NCBI RefSeq assembly: GCF_006385595.1
Contig: NZ_CP041046.1
Span: 3,658,001-3,722,000 of the forward strand
Length of the DNA stretch: 64,000 bases
Direction: 5' to 3'
Source: Luteibacter pinisoli
GTDB lineage: Bacteria > Pseudomonadota > Gammaproteobacteria > Xanthomonadales > Rhodanobacteraceae
Numbering within the stretch: the stretch's first letter is position 1; each line of letters begins with the position of its first letter. This document shows positions 42,988 to 50,421 of this stretch, one piece after another. Below the pieces are notes generated by a model. The model was given only the letters and a program-made list of their open reading frames with translations. It searched no databases and was not told where the DNA came from. Both the position numbers and the translations under genes were made by a program.

Positions 42988-43347
42988 TCACGCCTCGACG
43001 ATGGGCTTGAAGCCGCCCCAGAACATCCGCTTGCCGTCGAAGGGCATGTTCTTCGCGTCCATGTACTTCGCAAGTCGCGGATCTTCCATCACTTTGTTCA
43101 TGATGCGGTCGCGCTCGCGGCGGTTTTTGTAGACGATCCAGGAGAACACCACGACTTCGCCCGGCTTGAGCTTCACGGCCTGCGGGAACGAGGTGACCTT
43201 GCCTGGCTTGACGTCATCGGCCACGCACTCGGTGTAGGCGAGTGCCCCGTGGTCCATCCAGACTTTCGCCCCCACCCGGGCCATTTTTTTGTAGTCGCCC
43301 AGGCGGGCTTCGGGAACCGGCATGACGAAACCATCGACATAGCTCAT
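42988..43347 (-). CDS. DUF1428 family protein
   Basis: A 119-residue small cytosolic protein. YVDGFVMPVPEARLGDYKKMA, FSWIVYKNRRERDRIM and the C-terminal FDGKRMFWGGFKPI are family blocks. The fold is a dimeric alpha/beta barrel-like (ferredoxin-type) domain; the function is unknown. It lies 85 bases downstream of ahpD, so it may be expressed with the peroxide-defence genes, but the gap is large enough for a separate promoter. Confidence 0.88.
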   Translation of the reverse strand: MSYVDGFVMPVPEARLGDYKKMARVGAKVWMDHGALAYTECVADDVKPGKVTSFPQAVKLKPGEVVVFSWIVYKNRRERDRIMNKVMEDPRLAKYMDAKNMPFDGKRMFWGGFKPIVEA

Positions 43348-43432
43348 GGCACACCCTCCGCGTGTTGGTGGGCGGAGGATGTGCCAACGGTCCGAAAGAC
43401 CGCGTTAAGCGATTGACGCGCTACGAAAAATC

Positions 43433-43975
43433 TCAGCCCGCAGCATCAGCCTGTTCGAGCACGACGGCCACGGCGTGGATCACCGAGGCAATGCGCACCG
43501 CGCTCTGGATGCCCTGCACGCTGACACCGCCGTCGCGCAGCACCTTGTCGTGCGAGTCGATGCACATGCCGCAACCGTTCACCGCGGACACCGCGAGCGA
43601 GACGAGCTCGAAGTCGTTCTTGGCATCGCCCTTGTAGGCGCCGATGACGTTCATGCGCAGCTTCGCCGGCATGGTTTCGTACTCGGGGTGCGACACCAGG
43701 TGCTGGAAGCGGTAATAGATGTTGTTCATGCCCATGATCGCGGCCGAACCCTTGGCGGCGGTCAGCTGTTCGGCCGTGGCGTGCTCGGCGGCGAACGCGG
43801 CAACGGCCTCGGTCAGCGGCTTGTAGCGGGCGGACACGGCGGAACCCAGCGCGATCATGGCGATCTGCGCCTTGTTGAGGCCCGGCGCACCGGCTTCGCT
43901 CAGCACGGAGTCGAGGTTGAGCTTCAGGTCCTTGGCGTACTCGGGAAGCTGGCTGCGAAGATCGGCGAGGCTCAT
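43433..43975 (-). CDS. ahpD: Alkyl hydroperoxidase AhpD
   Basis: A 180-residue protein of the carboxymuconolactone-decarboxylase fold with the AhpD start PEYAKDLKLNLDSVL and IMGMNNIYYRF. The redox site is NGCGMCIDSH: C135, C138 and H142, with E123 as the likely proton relay. The His between the two cysteines of M. tuberculosis AhpD (H132) is Met137 here. AhpD reduces AhpC using lipoyl proteins in mycobacteria. It lies downstream of ahpC on the same strand and is likely part of the OxyR regulon. Confidence 0.9.
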   Translation of the reverse strand: MSLADLRSQLPEYAKDLKLNLDSVLSEAGAPGLNKAQIAMIALGSAVSARYKPLTEAVAAFAAEHATAEQLTAAKGSAAIMGMNNIYYRFQHLVSHPEYETMPAKLRMNVIGAYKGDAKNDFELVSLAVSAVNGCGMCIDSHDKVLRDGGVSVQGIQSAVRIASVIHAVAVVLEQADAAG

Positions 43976-44051
43976 CGGTGACTCCTGGTCAAAGGTAAGA
44001 GGCGTGGGAATAAGGCGCGGAATGGCTCGGCGCAGGGGCGCCGGTTCACGC

Positions 44052-44073
44052 GGGGAGTGCCGGACGGCACCCC
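44052..44073 (-). other. Hairpin between ahpC and ahpD
   Basis: A stem GTGCCG-GA-CGGCAC extended by GGG/CCC with one bulged A lies in the 177-base gap between ahpC and ahpD. It may partly stop the transcript or alter mRNA stability so that ahpC is made in excess of ahpD. There is no T tract. Confidence 0.35.
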
Positions 44074-44152
44074 GGGAGAGGTATCGATGCAGGGTGCCCG
44101 CGCCGCGCGGGGAGGGAGCGTTTGCGGCGCGGGACTTTTGACTGCTTGAAGC

Positions 44153-44701
44153 TTAGGCGACCTTGAGGGTCTCTTCGCCGGCCTTCCAGTTGCAGGCGCA
44201 CAGCTCGTCGGTCTGCAGGGCGTCGAGGACGCGCAGCACTTCGTCCGGGTTACGGCCCACCGAACCGGCGGTGACGTAGGCGAACTGGATTTCGCCGTTC
44301 GGATCGACCAGGAAGGTGGCGCGCTGGGCGACGCCGTCGTTGGTCAGGATGCCGAGAGCCGTGGTCAGCTCCTTCTTGATGTCCGCGAGCATCGGGAACT
44401 TGAGGTCCTTCAGGTCGGCGTGGTCCATGCGCCACGCGCGGTGGACGAACTCGCTGTCGGTCGAGGCGGCCAGGATCTGGCAGTCACGATCGGCGAACTG
44501 CTCGTTCAGGTCGCTGAAACCCTTGATCTCGGTCGGGCACACGAAGGTGAAGTCCTTCGGGTAGAAAAACACGAGCTTCCACTTACCCTCGTACGACTTG
44601 TCGGAGATCGTGGTGAACGCGTCTTCGATCTTGTTGGCCAGCGGGCCGCCGTCGACGGCCAGGAGGTTGAATTCGGGGAACTTATCGCCAATGGTCAGCA
44701 T
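44153..44701 (-). CDS. ahpC: Peroxiredoxin AhpC, actinobacterial type
   Basis: A 182-residue 2-Cys peroxiredoxin. The peroxidatic Cys55 is in FTFVCPTEI, and the C-terminus carries two nearby cysteines C168 and C170 in DELCACNW, the three-cysteine pattern of mycobacterial AhpC, which is served by AhpD instead of AhpF. It reduces peroxides in the cytosol. It is divergent from oxyR, with an OxyR site right behind a -35 box TTGAGA, so peroxide induction is expected. ahpD follows 177 bases downstream. No ahpF is present. Confidence 0.95.
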   Translation of the reverse strand: MLTIGDKFPEFNLLAVDGGPLANKIEDAFTTISDKSYEGKWKLVFFYPKDFTFVCPTEIKGFSDLNEQFADRDCQILAASTDSEFVHRAWRMDHADLKDLKFPMLADIKKELTTALGILTNDGVAQRATFLVDPNGEIQFAYVTAGSVGRNPDEVLRVLDALQTDELCACNWKAGEETLKVA

Positions 44702-44770
44702 GGATCGACTCTCCAGAGTGAGGGTTGGGTGTACAGGGGTTGCCCGCCTGGGGAAGCGAGCGATGGGAGA

Positions 44771-44799
44771 AGACTACAGGGGGGTCGGGTATATCTCAA
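44771..44799 (-). promoter_or_regulatory. Candidate ahpC promoter
   Basis: On the minus strand -35 TTGAGA (44794-44799) and -10 TAGTCT (44771-44776) are 17 bases apart. The -35 box touches the OxyR operator, the geometry of OxyR-activated promoters. The -10 box is only a partial match. Confidence 0.55.
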
Positions 44800-44836
44800 A
44801 TCGATTGTAGACATGGATGTGATAGCCTAGAACTAT
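44800..44836. promoter_or_regulatory. OxyR operator
   Basis: Two half-sites fit ATAG-N7-CTAT spaced by 7 bases: ATCGATTGTAGACAT (7 of 10 consensus positions) and ATAGCCTAGAACTAT (9 of 10). The total of 37 bases matches the known OxyR footprint layout. It ends 23 bases before the oxyR start and borders the ahpC -35 box, so OxyR could activate ahpC and repress its own gene. Confidence 0.8.
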
Positions 44837-44859
44837 CGAAATGCCTCTCGAGCCGTCCC

Positions 44860-45819
44860 ATGAACCTTCGAGATCTCTCCTATCTGGTCGCCCTGGCGGA
44901 GCACCGCCACTTCGGGCGCGCCGCCGAGGCCAGCTTCGTCAGCCAGCCCACCCTCTCCACCCAGATCCGCAAGCTCGAAGACGAGCTCGGCGTGGCCCTG
45001 GTGGAGCGCACCCCGCGCAAGGTGCTGCTGACCGAAACCGGCCGCGAGATCGCCCGCCGTGCCCGCGGGGTGCTTTCGCAGGTGGATGAAATCAAGGCCA
45101 TCGCCCAACGCACCCGCGATCCGGAGTCGGGCACGATCCGCCTGGGCATCTTCCCCACCCTCGGCCCGTACCTGCTGCCCCACGTGATTCCCGCCCTGCG
45201 CGAGCGCTTCCCCCGGCTGGAGCTGCTGCTGCGCGAAGAGAAGACCGAGCAGATCCTGCACATGCTGCGCGAGGGCACGCTCGACGCCGGCATCCTCGCC
45301 CTGCCCGTCCACGACGATTCCCTGCACACCGAGTTCCTGTTCGAGGAGCCGTTCGTGCTGGCCGTGCCCAGTGGCCACCCGCTCGCCCACCATGGCCGCC
45401 TGCGCATGGAAGACCTGGCCGAACAGAACCTGCTCCTGCTCGAAGACGGCCACTGCCTGCGCGACCAGGCGCTGGAGGTCTGCCACATGGCCGGCGCCGG
45501 GGAGAAGTCCGGATTCCGGGCCACCAGCCTGGAGACCCTGCGCCAGATGGTCTCGGCCAACGTGGGCATCACCCTGCTGCCCACGCTGGCGGTGAAGCCG
45601 CCCGTGGCCCAGTCGGGCAATGTCCACCTGATCGAGTTCGAGGAACCGGCGCCGAGCCGCCGCATCGCCATGCTCTGGCGGAAAAGCTCCGCGATGACCC
45701 CCTTCTTCGAGGCCCTCGCTTCGGTGATGCGCGACGTGCCGGCGGAACTTTTCAGCGCCCGCGGCTGCGCCACCGGTCAACCGGGCAGGCCCTCGGACGT
45801 TGCCCTCACCACCCCCTGA
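44860..45819 (+). CDS. oxyR: Peroxide-sensing LysR-type regulator OxyR
   Basis: A 319-residue LysR-family activator. The N-terminal winged helix has RAAEASFVSQPTLSTQIRKL (20-39). The redox-sensing cysteines fall exactly at C199 and C208 in EDGHCLRDQALEVC, the numbering of E. coli OxyR, so peroxide sensing through a disulfide is expected. It is divergent from ahpC with an OxyR operator between them. The ATG at 44860 starts the family motif MNLRDLSYLVALAE. The last 20 residues after SARGCATG are not conserved-looking. Confidence 0.96.
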   Translation: MNLRDLSYLVALAEHRHFGRAAEASFVSQPTLSTQIRKLEDELGVALVERTPRKVLLTETGREIARRARGVLSQVDEIKAIAQRTRDPESGTIRLGIFPTLGPYLLPHVIPALRERFPRLELLLREEKTEQILHMLREGTLDAGILALPVHDDSLHTEFLFEEPFVLAVPSGHPLAHHGRLRMEDLAEQNLLLLEDGHCLRDQALEVCHMAGAGEKSGFRATSLETLRQMVSANVGITLLPTLAVKPPVAQSGNVHLIEFEEPAPSRRIAMLWRKSSAMTPFFEALASVMRDVPAELFSARGCATGQPGRPSDVALTTP

Positions 45820-45831
45820 CGGTTTTTCCTG

Positions 45832-46443
45832 ATGCGTTCATGGCTTGTCGTCCTGCTGCTCGTCCTGTGCAGCCTGGGTGGCTACAACTGGTGGCGGCAC
45901 AGGCCGGTGCACGATGCGCCGGGCATTGTCGCGGGCGACGTGCCCGACCAGGTGGACATCCGCGGCGGCACCGAGCTGGCCCGCGGCCACTTCAAGCTGG
46001 AGCCCCGGGCGAAGTTCTCGATGAGCGGCCGGGTGCTGTCGCGCGAGGACTACCAGCTGGATGACCTGGCCCCGATCGCACCGACCGACCTGGCCATGGG
46101 CTGGGGCCGGATGTCCGATTCCGCGGTGCTGGACAAGATCCGTATCTCGCAGTCGAACCGCTTCTACTTCTGGTACACCGAGAAATTCCCGATCCCGCGC
46201 CACGAGATCGAGGATTCCAGCGCCAACATGCACATGATCCCGGCCAACGACACCGCGGCGCGCCAGCTGCGCGACGTGCGCCAGGGCGAGGTGGTCCACT
46301 TCGAGGGCTTCCTCGTCGACGTGAAGCGCGACGACGGCTGGCACTGGGACACCTCACTCACCCGCGAAGACACCGGCGCAGGTGGTTGCGAGATCGTGCT
46401 GGTCGAAAGTATTTCCGAAGAGAAACCGGTCGCTGCTCAGTAG
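45832..46443 (+). CDS. Membrane-anchored protein of unknown function
   Basis: A 203-residue protein with one N-terminal hydrophobic segment (about residues 3-17) that may be a signal anchor, then a polar periplasmic part with MSGRVLSREDYQLDDLAPIAPTDLAMGWGRM, FYFWYTEKFPIPRHEI and VHFEGFLVDVKRDDGW. The family name is not recalled; similar proteins appear in Xanthomonads and some other proteobacteria. It lies 12 bases downstream of oxyR, so it may be co-transcribed. Its last 7 bases overlap the convergent apt gene. Function unknown. Confidence 0.72.
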   Translation: MRSWLVVLLLVLCSLGGYNWWRHRPVHDAPGIVAGDVPDQVDIRGGTELARGHFKLEPRAKFSMSGRVLSREDYQLDDLAPIAPTDLAMGWGRMSDSAVLDKIRISQSNRFYFWYTEKFPIPRHEIEDSSANMHMIPANDTAARQLRDVRQGEVVHFEGFLVDVKRDDGWHWDTSLTREDTGAGGCEIVLVESISEEKPVAAQ

Positions 46444-46955
46444 CTGACCAGCGCGTGCAGCGGGGCGTCGCTGACCCAGCGCGCCCGCCCGTCCAGGCCA
46501 CGCAGCTCGATGGCCACGCTGGCACCGACCACCTCGGCACCCAGCCGCTCGACCAGGCGGCGGCCGGCATCCAGCGTACCGCCCGTGGCCAGCACGTCGT
46601 CGACGATGAGCACGCGCTCGCCCGGCTTCAGCGCCTCGGTGCCGATTTCCAGGCGATCCAGCCCGTACTCCAGGCCGTAGTCCATGCCCACCACCGGCGG
46701 CGGCAGCTTGCCGGCCTTGCGCAGGGGCACGAAGCCCGCGTTGAGCGACTGCGCCATGGCGGCGCCGAAGATGAAGCCGCGTGATTCGATGCCGCACACG
46801 GCACCTATGCCCTTGCCGCGCCACGGGTCGCACAGCGCCCGGATGCATTCGGCGAAGGCGTTGGCATCCGCCAGCAGCGGCGTGATGTCCTTGAACATGA
46901 TGCCCGGGCGCGGGAAGTCCGGCACGTCGCGGACGAGGTCGTAAATGGCCTGCAT
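46437..46955 (-). CDS. apt: Adenine phosphoribosyltransferase
   Basis: A purine-salvage enzyme making AMP from adenine and PRPP. The 172 residues include PDFPRPGIMFKDITPLLAD at the N-terminus, the substrate-loop segment ESRGFIFG and the PRPP-binding motif VLIVDDVLATGGT. All are intact. The gene lies 26 bases downstream of the DUF2007 gene on the same strand. No purine riboswitch was recognised. Confidence 0.97.
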   Translation of the reverse strand: MQAIYDLVRDVPDFPRPGIMFKDITPLLADANAFAECIRALCDPWRGKGIGAVCGIESRGFIFGAAMAQSLNAGFVPLRKAGKLPPPVVGMDYGLEYGLDRLEIGTEALKPGERVLIVDDVLATGGTLDAGRRLVERLGAEVVGASVAIELRGLDGRARWVSDAPLHALVSY

Positions 46956-46981
46956 GGGTTTTCCTGGTGCAATACCGGCGG

Positions 46982-47251
46982 TCAGGCCGGCAGGATTCCG
47001 GCGTCGAAATCACCCTCGGTGGCGGCCGCGCGGGCCTCGGCCAGCCGGGCGTCCACGGCGCGCACGATACCCTCGGCGGCGTCCACCGCGGCATCGGGCA
47101 CCATCACCGAGACGATGCCCATGGCCGGCAGCTCGCCGATGGCGCCGATGAGGTATTCGCCGGAAACGAAAGCGGGGATCTCGGCCTGTTCCAGCGCATC
47201 ACGCACGAGGTGGGCGTCGATAAGGCTCTGGGCGTGGTAGACGATCCGCAT
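46982..47251 (-). CDS. DUF2007 family small protein
   Basis: An 89-residue ferredoxin-like-fold protein with the family start IVYHAQSLIDAHLVRDALEQAEIPAFVSG and GELPAMGIVSVMVP. DUF2007 proteins are called putative signal-transducing proteins, without proven function. It is divergent from glnS with a 100-base gap and precedes apt on the same strand. Confidence 0.86.
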   Translation of the reverse strand: MRIVYHAQSLIDAHLVRDALEQAEIPAFVSGEYLIGAIGELPAMGIVSVMVPDAAVDAAEGIVRAVDARLAEARAAATEGDFDAGILPA

Positions 47252-47351
47252 GCTGGCAAGCTACCCGGCCCACGGCTCCACGGCAAGCATCGGGCGCGCA
47301 GGGGAGGTAAACTTCGACGTTTGCGCCGCACCCACAGCCGAGCCGCCCCCG

Positions 47352-49079
47352 ATGTCGACCGAAACGCCCCTCCTGCAGCAGCACTTCATCCGCCAGATCG
47401 TCCGTGACGACCTGGCCTCCGGCAAGCACACGGTGATCCATACGCGCTTCCCGCCGGAGCCGAACGGCTACCTGCACCTGGGGCATGCCAAGTCCATCTG
47501 CCTGAACTTCGGCCTGGCCAGTGAGTTCGCGGGCACCTGCAACCTGCGCTTCGACGACACCAACCCGTCGAAGGAAGACGTCGAGTACGTCGACGCGATC
47601 CAGCGCGACGTGAAGTGGCTGGGCTTCGAGTGGGCCGAACTGCGCCACGCCTCGGATTACTTCGAGGTGTTCTACCAGGCAGCGCTGAAGCTGATCCGCC
47701 TGGGCGTGGCCTACGTGGACGACCTCTCGGCCGACGAAGTGCGCGAGTACCGCGGTACGCTGACCGAGCCGGGCCGCAACTCGCCGTACCGCGACCGTTC
47801 CGTGGAAGAAAACCTGGATCTCTTCCAGCGCATGCGCGCCGGTGAATTCGCCGACGGCAGCAAGACCGTGCGCGCGAAGATGGACATGGCCTCGGGCAAC
47901 ATCAACCTGCGCGACCCGGCGCTGTACCGCATCCGCAAGGTGCACCACCAGAACACCGGTGACGCGTGGCCGATCTACCCGATGTACGACTTCGCGCATT
48001 CGCTGTCGGACGCGGTCGAAGGCATCACGCATTCGCTGTGCACGCTGGAATTCGAAGACCACCGCCCGTTGTACGACTGGTGCGTGGACCAGGTGGACCT
48101 CGTCAACGACCCGGCGCTGTGGCAGTCGCTGGTCGCCGCCGGCCTGCCGACGGCGCCGAGCAAGCCGCGCCAGATCGAGTTCTCGCGAGGCAACCTCAAC
48201 TACACGGTGATGAGCAAGCGCAAGCTGATCACGCTGGTGTCGGAAAACCTGGTGGACGGCTGGGATGATCCGCGCATGCCGACCATCGCCGGCGTGCGCC
48301 GCCGCGGCTTTACCCCGGCCGGCATCCGCCTGTTCTGGGAGCGCATCGGCGTCAGCAAGCAGAACAGCACCATCGACATGAGCGTGCTCGAAGGCTGCGT
48401 GCGCGAAGACCTGGACGCGAAGGCGCCGCGTCGCCTGGCGGTGATCGACCCGGTCAAGCTGGTGATCACCAACCTGCCGGCGGACCACGCGGAAACGCTC
48501 ACCTTCCCGAACCATCCGAAGGACGAGAGCTTCGGCTCGCGCAGCGTGCCGTTCTCGCCCGCCCTGTGGATCGAGCGCGAGGATTTCGCCGAGGTGCCGC
48601 CGAAGGGCTTCCACCGCCTGAAGCCGGAAGGCGAAGTGCGCCTGCGCGGCGTGGGCATCGTCCGTTGCGACGAGGTGGTGAAGAACGACGCCGGCGATGT
48701 CGTCGAACTGCGCTGCACGCTCGACCTCGAGTCGCGCAGCGGCATGCCCGGTGCGGACCGCAAGGTGAAGGGCACCATCCACTGGGTGAGCGCGCGTGAC
48801 GCCGTGCCGGCCGTGGTGCGCCTGTACGACCGCCTGTTCGACGTGACCGACCCGGACGACGATACCGACGGCAAGACGTACAAGGATCACATCAACCCGG
48901 ACTCGCGCCGCGTGGTGCACGGTTTCGTGGAGCCGGCCGCTGCCGGTGCCGCGCGCGAAGACCGCGTGCAGTTCGAGCGCCTCGGATTCTTCGTGGCCGA
49001 CATGCACGACCACACGCACGACGCACCGGTGTTCAACCGCGTGGTGACGCTGCGTGATTCGTGGGCGAAGCAGGCCTGA
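47352..49079 (+). CDS. glnS: Glutaminyl-tRNA synthetase
   Basis: A class I synthetase of 575 residues that charges tRNA-Gln. The HIGH motif reads HLGH (42-45) in PPEPNGYLHLGHAKS, and the KMSKS motif reads VMSKRKL (286-292). The C-terminal beta-barrel anticodon domain is complete (FFVADMHDHTH near the end). The ATG at 47352 aligns with MSTETPLLQQHFIRQIV. Presence of GlnRS fits a gammaproteobacterium. The stop overlaps the start of the deaminase gene (TGATG). Confidence 0.98.
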   Translation: MSTETPLLQQHFIRQIVRDDLASGKHTVIHTRFPPEPNGYLHLGHAKSICLNFGLASEFAGTCNLRFDDTNPSKEDVEYVDAIQRDVKWLGFEWAELRHASDYFEVFYQAALKLIRLGVAYVDDLSADEVREYRGTLTEPGRNSPYRDRSVEENLDLFQRMRAGEFADGSKTVRAKMDMASGNINLRDPALYRIRKVHHQNTGDAWPIYPMYDFAHSLSDAVEGITHSLCTLEFEDHRPLYDWCVDQVDLVNDPALWQSLVAAGLPTAPSKPRQIEFSRGNLNYTVMSKRKLITLVSENLVDGWDDPRMPTIAGVRRRGFTPAGIRLFWERIGVSKQNSTIDMSVLEGCVREDLDAKAPRRLAVIDPVKLVITNLPADHAETLTFPNHPKDESFGSRSVPFSPALWIEREDFAEVPPKGFHRLKPEGEVRLRGVGIVRCDEVVKNDAGDVVELRCTLDLESRSGMPGADRKVKGTIHWVSARDAVPAVVRLYDRLFDVTDPDDDTDGKTYKDHINPDSRRVVHGFVEPAAAGAAREDRVQFERLGFFVADMHDHTHDAPVFNRVVTLRDSWAKQA

Positions 49080-49636
49080 TGTTGTACGCACAGGTCCATC
49101 TCACCCTGCCCGCCTGGGTGCACGACTTTGTCGACACCGCGGCGTCGTACGAAAGCGACGAGGCGAAGGTCGGCCTCGCGATCCGCCTGTCCGGGCATAA
49201 CGTCGACAGCGCCACCGGCGGCCCGTTCGGCGCCGTGGTGTTCGACGGTGGCCATCGCATCGTCGCCGTCGGCGTGAACCGCGTGGTACCGCACAGCTGC
49301 TCGGTCGCGCACGCCGAAATGATGGCGTACATGCTGGCCCAGCAGCGCACGCAGCGTTTCCGCCTGAACGAAGACGGCAGCCACATCACGCTGGCGACGA
49401 GTTCGCAGCCGTGCTGCCAGTGTTATGGCGCCACCGTGTGGGCCGGCGTGGACACGCTGCTGATTGGCGCCCGCTCCAGCGACGTGGAAGAACTCACCGC
49501 GTTCGACGAAGGCCCGCTGCCCGCCGACTGGATGGGTGAACTGGAGCGGCGCGGCATCGCCGTGCGTCGTGACATCCTGCGCGATGATGCGCGCGTTGTA
49601 CTGCGCCGTTATGGCGAAAGCGGCGCCACCTACTGA
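49079..49636 (+). CDS. Nucleoside/cytidine deaminase-fold protein
   Basis: A 185-residue zinc deaminase. The zinc site is HAE at 78-80 and PCCQC at 111-115 (C112 and C115), the pattern of guanine and cytosine deaminases. Substrate is not clear from sequence: guanine, cytosine, a tRNA base or a drug analogue are possible. The ATG overlaps the glnS stop by one base, suggesting coupled translation. An in-frame ATG at 49061 inside glnS is less likely. It overlaps the start of the VTT-domain gene by 26 bases. Confidence 0.87.
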   Translation: MLYAQVHLTLPAWVHDFVDTAASYESDEAKVGLAIRLSGHNVDSATGGPFGAVVFDGGHRIVAVGVNRVVPHSCSVAHAEMMAYMLAQQRTQRFRLNEDGSHITLATSSQPCCQCYGATVWAGVDTLLIGARSSDVEELTAFDEGPLPADWMGELERRGIAVRRDILRDDARVVLRRYGESGATY

Positions 49637-50348
49637 GGTGCCCGCCCGCGGCCGGCGCGCGTGGCGCGCCGTGCTGCCGCTCGTGTTGATGGTCGCCCTG
49701 GGCGTGGCCGCCGTGGGCAGCGGCGTTCTCGACACCGTCGATGCCTCGCACCTGGTCAGGGGCGAGGGCTCGCTCGACGCCTTCATCGGCGCCCACCCCC
49801 TCCTTTCACGGCTTGCCTTCACGGGCCTGCTCGCCGTGGCCATTGCAACGGGGGTGCCGGGCACCATCATGCTCGTGCTGGCCGGTGGCCTGCTGTTTGG
49901 CACGGTGGAAAGCACCCTGCTCGGTCCGGTCGCGCTCGTGGCCGGCTCGCTGGCCCTGTATGCGGCCAGCCGGCGGGCCTTCTCGGCCGGCACGCGCCAG
50001 CCACCTGCCTTCGCCGCCCGGCTCCGCGAGCGCTACCTGCGCCACCCTGTCCGGCACACCTTCGCCCTGCGCTTCGTCCCCGTCGTGCCGCTCGGCGCCA
50101 TGACCATCGCCCTGGCCTGGCTGCGCTGCCCGCTGTGGCTGTTCGTCGCCGCCACATGGGTGGGCGGTACCGTGTCCATCGCCGTGGAGAGCGCGATCGG
50201 GGCAGGCCTGGGCGACACCCTTGGCCGTGGGCCCATGACCGCGGCCAGCCTGGCCAACGCCCGGCTGCTGGTGCCACTGGCCCTGTTCCTGGTGATCGCC
50301 GCCGCGCCACCGCTGCTGAAGGCATGGCGTGAACGCCGTGGCGGCTGA
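49611..50348 (+). CDS. VTT-domain (DedA/TVP38-like) membrane protein
   Basis: A 245-residue protein with about five hydrophobic segments and the VTT/SNARE-associated pattern GVPGTIMLVLAGGLLFG and RFVPVVPLGAMTIALAW. VTT proteins in this superfamily move lipids or protons across membranes. The start is uncertain: ATG 49611 (overlapping the deaminase) or GTG 49638 just after the deaminase stop; neither has a strong ribosome site. It is the last of three closely packed genes after glnS. Confidence 0.8.
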   Translation: MAKAAPPTEVPARGRRAWRAVLPLVLMVALGVAAVGSGVLDTVDASHLVRGEGSLDAFIGAHPLLSRLAFTGLLAVAIATGVPGTIMLVLAGGLLFGTVESTLLGPVALVAGSLALYAASRRAFSAGTRQPPAFAARLRERYLRHPVRHTFALRFVPVVPLGAMTIALAWLRCPLWLFVAATWVGGTVSIAVESAIGAGLGDTLGRGPMTAASLANARLLVPLALFLVIAAAPPLLKAWRERRGG

Positions 50349-50421
50349 CGCCCGTCCGCTGAATCTGCGCTAGGCTAATGGCTCGCGCCGGCCTGGGGGC
50401 CGGCCGCGCCAGGGGACAGGC

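Noticed and set aside
47199..49091. A 630-codon minus-strand frame across glnS.
   Set aside because: It is the antisense shadow of a complete glutaminyl-tRNA synthetase gene.
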